Below, one piece after another: positions 20,254-30,176 of a stretch of DNA of 33,319 nucleotides. Source of the stretch: Deltaproteobacteria bacterium HGW-Deltaproteobacteria-1 (GTDB taxonomy: Bacteria > Desulfobacterota > Syntrophia > Syntrophales > Smithellaceae); contig PHBN01000017.1 of assembly GCA_002840635.1 (NCBI GenBank), forward strand, positions 1 to 33,319, given 5' to 3'. Within the stretch, counting starts at the first letter, position 1; each line of letters opens with the position of its first letter. Below the pieces are notes generated by a model. That model worked only from the letters and a program-made list of their open reading frames with translations. It was not told where the DNA came from and searched no databases. Position numbers and translations under genes: made by a program.

Positions 20254-20605
20254 ATCTCACTTCATCCCGCCAACAATTAATATATCAACTTGGTTTGTTT
20301 CAATTTTGAAGGGAAATATTACTCTTTATTGAAAAGAATGAAAAGAATAATTTACTTAAATCATCAAGAAAAGCAGATAGATGATGACCAATATCTGTTA
20401 ATCTGTCAAACATCCACTTGGTACGTATAGCAGGAAGCTCTCGCTGCCACCCACAAACAAATAATGAGATATTACTATTGGAATTGCAGATTAACAAAAG
20501 GTGTATGTTTGCGACCCAAGAAAATAATCAAATAACCTATTTATTGGAATGCCCGGAAGAGCCCGGCTGTTGGGTGCTGTCATTTTCACTAATAAAGCTG
20601 ACAAC

Positions 20606-21577
20606 CTACTTTTGCCCCTGGAAGATATAGGTCGTCCCAACAGCATTCAAGATGAAACACTCCGGCATCTGCTCTGCGAAACGGCTGATTGCCTTCCAAC
20701 CCGTGCAGTGCATGGGTGCGATATAGTCCGGATTGATTGATTTCATTTCTCTGATTGTGGGGTCTATGATTTTTTCATTTTCCCCTGAAAGGTGGAATCC
20801 GCCGAGGACAGCATGGACTTTGTCAATACATGAGATTTTTTGGAGGTGTTTAACTGTATTGATGATTCCGGCATGGGAACACCCCCCAACTACCACTAGG
20901 CCGCAACCCTTTATGTTGACCGCCAACCCCTGGTCGTCGTAAAATGGGTCCAATATCCATTCTTCATTAATTCTGGCTTCCATTTCCGGCATGCCCTTTT
21001 CAAAGTCCGTTTGTCGTGCTACTTTTCCTGAAAGTAGGACAAGGTCTGAAGCTATGGTCTGAGCCTCTTTTGTCTTCTCCAATTTCGCGCCTGCTTTTGT
21101 GAGTGCCATTTCATCCATCCCCGGCATGTCAATGTGGAGTTGAGGATTCACTTTAAAACGACGAGAGACAAATGCGTCCATCTGCAAAAACACCGGCATC
21201 CCTTTCTTCGCTTGTTCAAGAAACGCTAGCAGTCCTCCGAAGTGGTCGAAGTGTCCGTGACTGAGAACGACAGCCTCGATGTCTTTGAAATTAGCACCTA
21301 CTTGCCCCATCATCACAGCCATGCTCGATGCAAAGGCCTGGGCGTTGTGGAGCAGGCATGTTCCCGAAATCCCCGTATCAAAGAGCAGTGTGTGGGTCTC
21401 CGAACCTGCATAGACTTTAATGAGATAGGATAATCCCGGTTCTGACAGTGGCCCACTCGGCGGTAATACTCGCAGCCGTTTAGCGACATCTGTATCTGAT
21501 AGGAAGAAATCGGAGTAGTTGTCGACGAGAACGACGATTTCGACTTTATCTGCTTCCCTTATCATCATTGCGCTCAT
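20606..21577 (-). CDS. MBL-fold metallohydrolase
   Basis: 'VVLSHGHFDHFGG' HxHxDH motif, 'GGCSHAGIINTV', 'MHCTGWKA'; GGAGG precedes ATG at 21577. Confidence 0.9.
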   Translation of the reverse strand: MSAMMIREADKVEIVVLVDNYSDFFLSDTDVAKRLRVLPPSGPLSEPGLSYLIKVYAGSETHTLLFDTGISGTCLLHNAQAFASSMAVMMGQVGANFKDIEAVVLSHGHFDHFGGLLAFLEQAKKGMPVFLQMDAFVSRRFKVNPQLHIDMPGMDEMALTKAGAKLEKTKEAQTIASDLVLLSGKVARQTDFEKGMPEMEARINEEWILDPFYDDQGLAVNIKGCGLVVVGGCSHAGIINTVKHLQKISCIDKVHAVLGGFHLSGENEKIIDPTIREMKSINPDYIAPMHCTGWKAISRFAEQMPECFILNAVGTTYIFQGQK

Positions 21578-21636
21578 TAAGGCCTCCATTTAGGTTTGCT
21601 AGCAGCAACCTGACCCTGCCCCCAGCCTGCTTTTTA

Positions 21637-22182
21637 TTAAGATAGAAAGGTGATATTCTCTATGACAGTCTCACAACGACTATTGCCATCTTTCAAACAT
21701 TTAATCATTGTTTCTTTTACAGTCACTCCCATGGCTTCATACCAACCAGCACGTATACCAAAACAGCCGCATTGATAATCTTTATCAACATTAATACTCT
21801 TAACTTTTGTGTGGGCATAGCATCGCTTCATAATACCTATCCCTTTATCTGGACTCTGAAATTGAAATTCATAATCAAAATATTCCTGAGGGAGTAATGT
21901 CTGCATTGCTATTTCAAATAATATCATAAATTCATTTCTATCTTTAATCTTTTCCATATTCAATAACTTCACCAAGCGAAGCATTTCGACTTTACTAGTC
22001 CTTTGGGCGACTTGTAGATTCATTTGGTTGGCTATATCCCAACCTGAGTTCATCGCCACAGCCATCATCCAATATGAATCAAGTGTCCATTTGCTCTTAG
22101 CGAGAAGTTCTCTTTTTTCTTCCATGGTAATTTTATCCAGCATTTTTGGGGCAGTTTTCTTTAATAACTGATAATCATTCAT
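21637..22182 (-). CDS. DUF6125-like/hypothetical protein with conserved 'CGCFGIRAGWYEAMGV...CLKDGNSRCE'
   Basis: 181 aa intact ORF with RBS GGAGG; Cys motif near C-terminus. Confidence 0.55.
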   Translation of the reverse strand: MNDYQLLKKTAPKMLDKITMEEKRELLAKSKWTLDSYWMMAVAMNSGWDIANQMNLQVAQRTSKVEMLRLVKLLNMEKIKDRNEFMILFEIAMQTLLPQEYFDYEFQFQSPDKGIGIMKRCYAHTKVKSINVDKDYQCGCFGIRAGWYEAMGVTVKETMIKCLKDGNSRCETVIENITFLS

Positions 22183-22557
22183 TGTTGGCCTCCAAAAATA
22201 TTAATTCAATGTTTCATGTTTGAATTAAAATAAAATCCTAAAAACAGGAAAATAATTCCTTGGGGGCTAATAATGGGCAACTTCTGATAAATCATTTTCG
22301 TGTTGAACTCCAGAAGTTGAGGTTTAGGTTGATGGATTAACTGAAATAATAAGAGAGTCTATGATTTTTAAATGCTCTTATTAGAATTGAAAGTCAAGGA
22401 GGAAATTTCCTCCTCAAATTGTTTATTGTTAGTTGTAAGTAGCACTGAAGCTAAGGTTGCAACCAATGGCGCTTTGACTTTTGTTCATCCGTGACGCGTT
22501 TATGTAATTATACCAAGATATAGACCCCCTTTTTAGAAAATTATATATAAATATTGC

Positions 22558-22588
22558 TTGACAGATAATTGCAATATGGCTAAATTGC
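22558..22588 (+). promoter_or_regulatory. Promoter with overlapping operator for arsR
   Basis: TTGACA (22558) - 17 nt - TAAATT (22581) with inverted repeat GCAAT-N8-ATTGC (22571-22588) overlapping the -10. Confidence 0.6.
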
Positions 22589-22617
22589 CAAATAGTAATA
22601 TAGTGACGGAGGGCAAA

Positions 22618-22950
22618 ATGAAAAATACTTTAAAGACACGGTATGAGGCAAGGGCGAAAATAATCAAAGCCATGGCGCATCCCAGTCGGCTTCTGATTAT
22701 CGAAGAGCTCAATAGAAAGGAGCACTGCGTAGGCGAACTCACTGAAATGATCGGTGCGGACGCTTCGACCGTGTCCAAGCATTTGAGCATTTTGAAGAAT
22801 GCCGGTCTTGTGAACGATGACAAGCGGGGAAATTTAATTTTCTATACCTTGCGTGTTCCCTGCATCATGCAGTTCATGAGCTGCGTGGAGGATGTGATTT
22901 CGGCCAATGCCCGGCAGCAAAATGCTATTTTAAAATGCTGCAGGGGATGA
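22618..22950 (+). CDS. arsR: ArsR-family transcriptional repressor
   Basis: wHTH 'KAMAHPSRLLIIEELNRKEHCVGELTEMIGADASTVSKHLSILKNAGLV'; GGAGG before ATG 22618; C-terminal Cys cluster. Confidence 0.92.
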   Translation: MKNTLKTRYEARAKIIKAMAHPSRLLIIEELNRKEHCVGELTEMIGADASTVSKHLSILKNAGLVNDDKRGNLIFYTLRVPCIMQFMSCVEDVISANARQQNAILKCCRG

Positions 22951-23052
22951 ACAACGTGATGGCTTCAGTCACAGATTAAAGAACGGTATGGCCATAGAGG
23001 GGAATGCCTGAAAAAAAAATCATTAATGCTTCATTATAAAGGAGTGATCAAT

Positions 23053-23289
23053 ATGAAAATTGAGATTCTAGGCGTCGGATGTGCGAAGTGTCATAAACTG
23101 GAAGAACTGGTCCGCGAAGTTGTTAAAAAAGAAGGCGTAAGCGCGGATATTTCCAAGGTGGAAGACTTCAAAAAGATCATGGCCTATGGCGTCATGACGA
23201 CGCCGGCTCTGGTTGTAGACGGAGAAGTAAAGGTTGCAGGAAAGATTCCGTCCTCTGAAGACATAAAGAAACTACTTGGAATTAAATGA
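23053..23289 (+). CDS. Small thioredoxin-like redox-active disulfide protein
   Basis: 'MKIEILGVGCAKCHKLEELVREV...YGVMTTPALVVDGEVKVAGKIP' with CxxC. Confidence 0.9.
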   Translation: MKIEILGVGCAKCHKLEELVREVVKKEGVSADISKVEDFKKIMAYGVMTTPALVVDGEVKVAGKIPSSEDIKKLLGIK

Positions 23290-24356
23290 AGGATACACCA
23301 AAAATGGCTGAATATTGTAATACATTATCTAAAAACGAACAGGAAAATAAGAAGAAATACATTCCACTTGTGCTGATTCCACTGGCGGTTGCTGTTTATG
23401 TTTTTCTGGAACAGGGCGTTAATTTCTTTGTGGATCACGTAATAAATCTGGAAAAAGGAAGACATCTGACCGAAGCCATCCGCTTTTTTCTCTACGATAC
23501 CCCAAAAGTGCTGATCCTTCTTACGGTTATTGTTTTTGTCGTGGGAATTATCCGTTCCTATTTTTCAGCGGAAAAAACCCGAAAAGCGCTGGAGGGCAAA
23601 CCTTTGTTCGTTGGAAATATCATGGCCGCCTGTCTGGGTATTGTGACGCCCTTTTGCAGTTGTTCGGCCATACCCCTCTTTATCGGTTTTGTGGAGAGCG
23701 GCATTCCCCTGGGGGTTACTTTTTCATTTCTGGTTGCAGCGCCCATGATTAATGAAGTGGCGCTGGTGTTACTCTTCGGGCTCTTCGGCTGGAAGACGGC
23801 TCTGCTATATGCTTCAACGGGATTATTAATTGCCATCTTTTCCGGTTGGGTAATCGGCAGATTGAAAGTGGAGCGTTTTGTCGAGGAATGGGTTTATGAG
23901 ATCAAATCCGGTGATTTTCAAATGGTGGAACAAAAAATCACATTTAATGACAGAATTCAGACGGGCTATACGGCCGTTGTGGATATTGTCTCCAAGGTCT
24001 GGATTTACATTGTTGCAGGAATAGCCGTAGGGGCGGTGATTCACGGTTATGTGCCTGAGAACTTCATGGCTTCCCTCATGGGCAAGGGTGCATGGTGGTC
24101 GGTGCCGCTTGCGGTTGCTATCGGCGTACCGCTTTATTCCAATGCAGCAGGTTTCATTCCGATTCTACAAGCGCTCCTGGGCAAAGGCGCAGCATTGGGA
24201 ACTGCTCTGGCGTTTATGATGTCGACCATTGGGCTATCGCTCCCCGAAATGATTATTCTCAAAAAAGTCATGAAACTACCGCTCATAATTGTTTTTGTGA
24301 GTGTTGTGGCTACGGGGATCATGATCGTCGGATTTTTATTCAACTGGGTTTATTAA
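23286..24356 (+). CDS. Permease, ArsP/DUF318 family
   Basis: 'IVTPFCSCSAIPLFIGFVESGIPLGVTFSFLVAAPMINEVAL' TPFCSCS signature; polytopic. Confidence 0.88.
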   Translation: MKDTPKMAEYCNTLSKNEQENKKKYIPLVLIPLAVAVYVFLEQGVNFFVDHVINLEKGRHLTEAIRFFLYDTPKVLILLTVIVFVVGIIRSYFSAEKTRKALEGKPLFVGNIMAACLGIVTPFCSCSAIPLFIGFVESGIPLGVTFSFLVAAPMINEVALVLLFGLFGWKTALLYASTGLLIAIFSGWVIGRLKVERFVEEWVYEIKSGDFQMVEQKITFNDRIQTGYTAVVDIVSKVWIYIVAGIAVGAVIHGYVPENFMASLMGKGAWWSVPLAVAIGVPLYSNAAGFIPILQALLGKGAALGTALAFMMSTIGLSLPEMIILKKVMKLPLIIVFVSVVATGIMIVGFLFNWVY

Positions 24357-24417
24357 TTAAGTACCGACGATCTAAAACGATCTGTTTGAAGTCATCAAAA
24401 TAGTATGGAGGATAGTT

Positions 24418-25212
24418 ATGACCAAAGAATCGCGAATAATGGATTTGTCAATCGGTTTTATCGGTGGCGGGAGAGTTACACGAATACTGCTGGACGGATG
24501 GGAAAAAGATGGGGATTTACCGGGAGAAATCATTGTGAGTGATGCAAATCCGGATGCGTTACAAACGCTAAAAGCAGCGCATCCCGGAATTGAAATCAGC
24601 GCGGAAAGCAGTAAGGCAGCCGGGTGTGATGTCGTCTTTATAGCGCTGCATCCACCAGCTATCGATGGCATTCTGGAAGGTATTAAAGCCGCTTTAAAAC
24701 CCACTGCTGTTTTGATCTCACTTGCCCCCAAATGGACGATCGCCAAATTGTCGGCGTCGCTCGGCGGTTTTAACCGGATTGTTCGCATAATTCCTAACGC
24801 TCCCTCTGTTATCGGCAAAGGGTATAACCCCTTAGCTTTTTCTTCTGCCATAACCGATGACATGAAAAAAGATATTTGCCGTTTGTTTAAAGCTCTGGGC
24901 GATTGTCCGGAAGTGGAAGAAACAAAACTTGAAGCTTACGCGATACTGTCGGCGATGGGGCCGACCTATCTCTGGTTTCAGATGCAGAAACTTCGGGAAC
25001 TTGGCGCATCCTTTGGTCTGACGGCAGAAGAAACCGACAAAGCTTTATATGAAATGGTCAAGGGGGCGGCCAAAACGCTTTTTAAAGGCGGCATGTCCTA
25101 TGGCGATGTTGTCAATCTGGTTCCGGTGAAGCCATTGGCCGAAGATGAAGCCGCGATCCTTCAGGCGTATGAAACAAAGCTTAAAGGACTTTACGAGAAA
25201 CTGAAAGGTTGA
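24418..25212 (+). CDS. Divergent pyrroline-5-carboxylate reductase (ProC)-like NAD(P) oxidoreductase
   Basis: Rossmann 'IGFIGGGRVTRILLDGW', 'VRIIPNAPSVIGKGYNPLAFS' plus ProC-like C-terminal helices. Confidence 0.75.
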   Translation: MTKESRIMDLSIGFIGGGRVTRILLDGWEKDGDLPGEIIVSDANPDALQTLKAAHPGIEISAESSKAAGCDVVFIALHPPAIDGILEGIKAALKPTAVLISLAPKWTIAKLSASLGGFNRIVRIIPNAPSVIGKGYNPLAFSSAITDDMKKDICRLFKALGDCPEVEETKLEAYAILSAMGPTYLWFQMQKLRELGASFGLTAEETDKALYEMVKGAAKTLFKGGMSYGDVVNLVPVKPLAEDEAAILQAYETKLKGLYEKLKG

Positions 25213-25243
25213 TCATTTATCAAGAAAAAAGGGAGGTAGCGTT

Positions 25244-25651
25244 ATGGCGGAATGCTGCGGGGGTGGAACAAAATTGATTTATTCCTGCTCCGGGTCAGCG
25301 GATGTGGGAGAGATTGCTGATCACGTAACGCGCAGGTTACGGGACGATGGTTTTGCCAAAATGACCTGTCTGGCCGGTGTCGGGGCTGGACTGTCCGGAT
25401 ATGTGCAATCGGCGAAAGGCGCTGATGAGGTCATCACCATTGATGGATGTGTAACCGCCTGTGCCAGAAAATCGCTGGAGCGGATCGGTGTTCAGCCAAC
25501 ATCTTACATTTTAACCGATTTTGGTCTGGAGAAGCACGAAACCCCTGTTACGGATCAAGTCGTCAATGAAATTTCGGAAAAGATAAAAAAGAACACAGGA
25601 ATTTCGAAGGCCGCACCGCAATCATCAGGAGGTGGTTGTTGCGGCACGTGA
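25244..25651 (+). CDS. Putative zinc-binding protein, DGC-domain
   Basis: 'YSCSGSADVGEIADHVTRRL...MTCLAGVGAGLSGYVQSAKGADEVITIDGCVTACARKSLE..' and CC termini. Confidence 0.8.
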   Translation: MAECCGGGTKLIYSCSGSADVGEIADHVTRRLRDDGFAKMTCLAGVGAGLSGYVQSAKGADEVITIDGCVTACARKSLERIGVQPTSYILTDFGLEKHETPVTDQVVNEISEKIKKNTGISKAAPQSSGGGCCGT

Positions 25652-25713
25652 TGCTGAATAGAACTCTTGTAATAAAATACAGACTCGAAAAAACAATTTT
25701 AGGGAGATGATGT

Positions 25714-26136
25714 ATGACTTTTTGTTCAAAAATTATGGGAATTCCTGCGCTACTGGTTGTTTTTGTAATTATCTTTCTTACAGCGGGTTACGGTCAGGCG
25801 TTTGCCCAGGATAAAACCGGAAAATCCGAGGCATTAAAGCACTCTGTTATTAAACCATTGGTGACATTTGTAGAAATTGGCGCAGCCAGGTGTATTCCCT
25901 GCAAGGCCATGCAACCCATCATGAAAGAAGTGGCAGAAACATACAAGGGACAGGTGATTGTTCTTTTTCATGATGTTTGGACACAACAAGGCAAGGAAGA
26001 CGCGATGAAATACAACATCCGGGTCATTCCCACGCAGGTCTTTCTGGACAACGACGGCAAAGAATATTTTCGCCATGAGGGATACTTCCCAAAGGATGAA
26101 GTCATCAAAGTGATCAAGATGCAAGGGGTCAAATAA
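25714..26136 (+). CDS. Exported thioredoxin-family protein
   Basis: Signal peptide ending 'GQAFAQ', 'VEIGAARCIPCKAMQPIMKEVAETYKGQV', 'IRVIPTQVFLD'. Confidence 0.9.
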   Translation: MTFCSKIMGIPALLVVFVIIFLTAGYGQAFAQDKTGKSEALKHSVIKPLVTFVEIGAARCIPCKAMQPIMKEVAETYKGQVIVLFHDVWTQQGKEDAMKYNIRVIPTQVFLDNDGKEYFRHEGYFPKDEVIKVIKMQGVK

Positions 26137-26850
26137 ATGCTGGTTGACCTCTTTACTTCGCTTACGGCAGCTCTGACGCAGTCACCGGAAATTGCCGTAG
26201 GCGCGGCGTTCGCCTGGGGCATACTATCAGTCATTCTTTCGCCCTGCCATATTGCGTGCATCCCTCTCATTGTCGGATTCATTGACGGACAGGGAAACAT
26301 CAGCACGGGACGGGCCTTTGTCCTGTCTTTGCTTTTCGGCTTGGGGATTCTCATTACAATTGCACTGATCGGCCTCACCACGGCGCTGGCGGGCCGAATG
26401 ATGGGGGACATCGGCGGTTACGGAAGTTATTTTGTGGCGGTTGTTTTCTTCGCCGTCGGTTTGAATCTGCTGGGCATTCTACCACTGCCCTTTATGGAAG
26501 GCGGTGCGAACCCGAATTACAAAAGAAAGGGTTTTCTGGCGGCGTTTATTCTGGGGCTGATATTCGGCGTTGCCCTGGGACCCTGCACATTTGCTTACAT
26601 GGCGACGATGCTGGGCGTGGTGTTCAGCATGGCGTCAACACAATTGACGCTGGCTATGCTGATTCTGGCGGCGTTTGCCATAGGCCACTGTTCGGTGCTG
26701 GTTTTTGCGGGAACGTTTACGGAAGTCGTGCAGCATTATCTTCACTGGACGGAGAATTCCAAAGGTGCCGTGATTCTTAAAAAGATCTGCGGCGTGCTAG
26801 TGATTCTTGGCGGGATTTACCTGATCGCCCTGAATTTTATGCAAGGATAA
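26137..26850 (+). CDS. CcdA/DsbD-type transmembrane thiol-electron transporter
   Basis: Polytopic; 'LSPCHIACIPLIVGFI' and 'ALGPCTFAYMATMLG' Cys positions; directly after exported thioredoxin gene. Confidence 0.87.
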   Translation: MLVDLFTSLTAALTQSPEIAVGAAFAWGILSVILSPCHIACIPLIVGFIDGQGNISTGRAFVLSLLFGLGILITIALIGLTTALAGRMMGDIGGYGSYFVAVVFFAVGLNLLGILPLPFMEGGANPNYKRKGFLAAFILGLIFGVALGPCTFAYMATMLGVVFSMASTQLTLAMLILAAFAIGHCSVLVFAGTFTEVVQHYLHWTENSKGAVILKKICGVLVILGGIYLIALNFMQG

Positions 26851-26853
26851 AGG

Positions 26854-27270
26854 ATGAAAAAAAGAGTTCTCTTCTTATGCACGGCCAATTCCTGCCGGTC
26901 GCAAATGGCAGAAGGAATCACTAACCATTATTGGGGCGATTGGCTGGAAGCCTTTTCAGCGGGAACGAATGCGTCTTTTGTCAATCCGACAGCAATTGAG
27001 GTTTTGAAGGAGATCGGCATTGATATTTCAAAACACCGCTCGAAGAATCTTTCAGAGTTCAACGGGCAGACATTAGATTATGTGATTACGCTCTGCGGCG
27101 ACGCCAATGAAACCTGCCCATTCTATATTGGCGGGACGAAAAAGACACACATTGGCTTTGATGATCCGGCCAAGGCCATCGGGAGCAAAGAGGAAATTAT
27201 GCGGGAATTCCGGCGCGTGCGGGATGAAATCAAGATGAAGCTCGATGAATTCTTTAAACATGAAAAATGA
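26854..27270 (+). CDS. arsC: Thioredoxin-coupled arsenate reductase (LMW-PTP type)
   Basis: 'FLCTANSCRSQMAEG' P-loop and 'VITLCGDANETCPF' Cys pair. Confidence 0.93.
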   Translation: MKKRVLFLCTANSCRSQMAEGITNHYWGDWLEAFSAGTNASFVNPTAIEVLKEIGIDISKHRSKNLSEFNGQTLDYVITLCGDANETCPFYIGGTKKTHIGFDDPAKAIGSKEEIMREFRRVRDEIKMKLDEFFKHEK

Positions 27271-27467
27271 TGATGCAGGATAATAAAAAGCGGAACAGTT
27301 ACTGGAGACAGGTTATGTCAGACATCGCGGTAGTGATCAGAAAATATCGAAACATTCTCACAATTCTTCTGGCACTGGTCGGTATCGGGATCATGGCCTA
27401 TTATGATTACTGCGATACGACGTGCAGCTATCTGAAAGGTGACATTTTGGGCATCGATCTCAAATAG
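27267..27467 (+). CDS. Small membrane protein, possibly C-terminally truncated
   Basis: Overlaps arsC stop (ATGATG); one TM helix then 'YYDYCDTTCSYLKGDILGIDLK*'. Confidence 0.5.
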   Translation: MMMQDNKKRNSYWRQVMSDIAVVIRKYRNILTILLALVGIGIMAYYDYCDTTCSYLKGDILGIDLK

Positions 27468-27556
27468 GTGGGGATGGATTGACAAAACTGAAATTGTACC
27501 TGATGATCGGGAAGAAATAGTAAAGGTTCGGGGTTTTGCTGAGAGGATACTTTGTA

Positions 27557-27658
27557 ATGATTAAGAAAATAATTATGCTATTGGTAACATCGATTTTCCT
27601 GATGCCTGTCGTCTACGCCGCCGATAACGTAACTTTTGTATGGGGTATGGATTTATAA
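27557..27658 (+). CDS. 33-aa ORF consisting of a signal peptide plus 12 residues (truncated exported protein?)
   Basis: MIKKIIMLLVTSIFLMPVVYAADNVTFVWGMDL*. Confidence 0.35.
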   Translation: MIKKIIMLLVTSIFLMPVVYAADNVTFVWGMDL

Positions 27659-27699
27659 TGACGTGATGCAAGGCACAATCTTAATAAGAGAAAAATGGA

Positions 27700-28602
27700 A
27701 TGAGTCATAATCACAATCACCATGAAAAACCGGCATCGCTCGTAAACCTGATCTTTGCCATTATGATCAATGGTGGAATCGTCATTTTCGAAATGATCTT
27801 TGGCCTGCTGATTCAGAGCATGGCGCTGATTTCGGATGCCATCCATAATTTGAGCGACATCGCTGCCATGAGCTTCACCTATTGGGCGGAAAAGATGTCC
27901 CGTCGCCCGGCAACAGAACACAAAACATACGGCTGGCGAAAGATCGAATTTATCACCGCCTTCGTCAATAGCATCGTTTTGTCTGTGGTGATTGTCTTTG
28001 TCTTCTGGGAGTCTATTCAAAGGCTCTTTTCGCCTGCGCAAGTGTCAGGAAAGACGATGCTCTGGGTTGCCGTTGTGGCTTTTCTGGGAAACGGCGCAGC
28101 CACCTTGCTTTTGCAAAAAATATCGACGCGGAACTTCAACATCAAAAGTGCCTGGCTGCACTCGCTTCAGGATGCGCTATTTTCTCTGGGCGTGATTGTA
28201 GGCGCCCTGCTGATTACGTTCTATGACTTATATTTTGTCGATCCTCTCATATCGATGGTCATCTGCATCTTCATTGCCCACGAAATCTACAAAATTATCC
28301 GGCAGACTGTTAACGCGCTTCTGGATGCCGTGCCAGCGGATGTTGATTTCAACGCTGTAAAGGAAGATCTGCTTTCCGTTTCCGGTGTGGTGGAAGTCAA
28401 CGACCTGCATATTTGGCAAACCGGATCAGGCCAAAAACTGCTTTCCGCGCATTTGATATCCGATGACGAATCTCCTGATCATGAACAAATCATTCGCACT
28501 GTTCAGGAAATCCTTCACGAAGTTCATGGAATCAACCACACCACCATCCAGCTTCTGCCGTCTTCTGCCGGCGAAATGGAGTATTGCAACCACTGCAACT
28601 GA
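27700..28602 (+). CDS. Cation diffusion facilitator (CDF) transporter
   Basis: 'MALISDAIHNLSDIAAM', 'HSLQDALFSLGVIVGA', His-rich N-terminus, C-terminal cytoplasmic domain 'VVEVNDLHIWQTGSGQ'. Confidence 0.93.
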   Translation: MSHNHNHHEKPASLVNLIFAIMINGGIVIFEMIFGLLIQSMALISDAIHNLSDIAAMSFTYWAEKMSRRPATEHKTYGWRKIEFITAFVNSIVLSVVIVFVFWESIQRLFSPAQVSGKTMLWVAVVAFLGNGAATLLLQKISTRNFNIKSAWLHSLQDALFSLGVIVGALLITFYDLYFVDPLISMVICIFIAHEIYKIIRQTVNALLDAVPADVDFNAVKEDLLSVSGVVEVNDLHIWQTGSGQKLLSAHLISDDESPDHEQIIRTVQEILHEVHGINHTTIQLLPSSAGEMEYCNHCN

Positions 28603-28621
28603 TGCTTATGGAGGATAAATC

Positions 28622-29377
28622 ATGACGCTAACCATTTATATCGTATGTGCTGCGGCGGTCTTTTTCTTTTCGGGCCTACTGGCCATGGCAGGTCTGGGCG
28701 CCGCTTTTATTTTCGTACCCTTGTTTTACTATCTGGGGGTGCCGTTGGCCGAAGCAGTGCCTGCGGCGCTTTTGCTCAATGTTGTGAGTCTGATGTTTGC
28801 GGCTGTAAATTATTATCGCGGCGGCTTGATTAATTGGCAAATCGGCCTGCCGATCATGATCACGGCGGTCTTGCTTGCGCCCCTGGGCGCTCACACGACG
28901 CCTTTTGTGGACAAACGTCTTTTTCTTGGTATGTTTTCAGCCTTCCTGGTTTTTGCAGGTCTCATGATGCTCTTTTACAAGCCAAAACCACGATTGCAGC
29001 CACTGAGTCGGACCATCGAATCCAGCGCCGGAGCGGCTGTCGGCACAGTGGCCGGATTTCTCGGAGGTCTGCTGGGTGTAGGCGGCGGAAATTTTATTGT
29101 GCCCGTTCTCAACTGGATCGGCATGGATGCCAAGGTTGCCGCCGGAACCACGGCGATGGTGGTTGTGTTCGCTTCTTTATCTGGTTTCTTAGGCCATGTT
29201 ACCCTGGGCGGGCTGAGCCCCGTTTTTCTAGGCATCATGGCCGTGATGAGTGCCCTGGGTTCTATTGTCGGGTCACAGATGATGAAAACCAAAATATCCA
29301 GTTCTCAATTGAAGAAAATCATTGGCGTGCTGCTCATGGTGATCGCCGCCAAGATGATTTTTGATATCGTCAAATAA
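28622..29377 (+). CDS. TauE/SafE family sulfite/anion exporter
   Basis: 'GTVAGFLGGLLGVGGGNFIVPVLNWIGMDAKVAAGTTAMVVVFASLSGFLGH'. Confidence 0.92.
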   Translation: MTLTIYIVCAAAVFFFSGLLAMAGLGAAFIFVPLFYYLGVPLAEAVPAALLLNVVSLMFAAVNYYRGGLINWQIGLPIMITAVLLAPLGAHTTPFVDKRLFLGMFSAFLVFAGLMMLFYKPKPRLQPLSRTIESSAGAAVGTVAGFLGGLLGVGGGNFIVPVLNWIGMDAKVAAGTTAMVVVFASLSGFLGHVTLGGLSPVFLGIMAVMSALGSIVGSQMMKTKISSSQLKKIIGVLLMVIAAKMIFDIVK

Positions 29378-29400
29378 ACAAACCAAAAGGAGGTATTTTT

Positions 29401-30021
29401 ATGATGACGAAACATATTCCCCCCGAATGGGCCTTTGAGTTTCATGGCCACAAATGTCCCTTCATGCCGCTCGGTTACCGCATGGGCAAGTTAGCTCTTG
29501 CCTATCTGGGCATTGAACCCGAAGCGGATCATGGGTTTTTCATTTTCCCGGAAATCGGCGAAGGTCACCCTCAGGCCTGCATGATGGATGGCCTGCAGGC
29601 ATCAACGGGTGCCACCTACGGGAAGCTTCTGATGGCCAAGACCTTTTACGGTAAGCTGGCGGCAACGTTTTATCACCCTCAAAAAGGCGCTGTGCGCTAT
29701 TCATTGAAGCCGGAATTCGTTGACCAGTTCGGGAAATTCGAGTTTTTTGGATACCGCAAAAAGGGGATTGAACCTTCGAAGATACCAGCCGCTGCCGCGG
29801 ATGAAGTTCTTCAATGGGTTTATGACCAGCCGGATGATGTCATTTTTAAAGTGGAGGCAAAGCCCGACTTCAAGTTCACGCCGGTTAAGGGGTCGTTCAA
29901 CAAGGCCAAGTGCAGTATCTGTCAGGAATATGTGTTTGAGCGTTATGTCCGGACCAAAGACGGCCAGCCGGTCTGCATCCCCTGCTCGGGTTATGAAAAG
30001 CAGGTTTTGATTGAGCGTTAA
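29401..30021 (+). CDS. FmdE-domain protein with C-terminal zinc ribbon
   Basis: 'FHGHKCPFMPLGYRMGKLAL' FmdE motif and 'KCSICQEYVFERYVRTKDGQPVCIPCSGYEK'. Confidence 0.88.
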   Translation: MMTKHIPPEWAFEFHGHKCPFMPLGYRMGKLALAYLGIEPEADHGFFIFPEIGEGHPQACMMDGLQASTGATYGKLLMAKTFYGKLAATFYHPQKGAVRYSLKPEFVDQFGKFEFFGYRKKGIEPSKIPAAAADEVLQWVYDQPDDVIFKVEAKPDFKFTPVKGSFNKAKCSICQEYVFERYVRTKDGQPVCIPCSGYEKQVLIER

Positions 30022-30069
30022 AACTTTTTTGTGTCAGGCAGAAACACTAGCAAGAACGCAGGGAGATAC

Positions 30070-30112
30070 TAATCTACTCAGCCCACAGCAAGATGGTCAG
30101 CCGAGTAGATTA
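30070..30112 (+). repeat. Inverted repeat/hairpin
   Basis: TAATCTACTC - 23 nt - GAGTAGATTA perfect 10-bp stem between FmdE and phasin-like genes. Confidence 0.7.
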
Positions 30113-30176
30113 CCTATGTGGGAACAAAGGCCGGCAAGTGATGCAGGCCTATCCCCATTTTTATTTGGCGGTTAAA

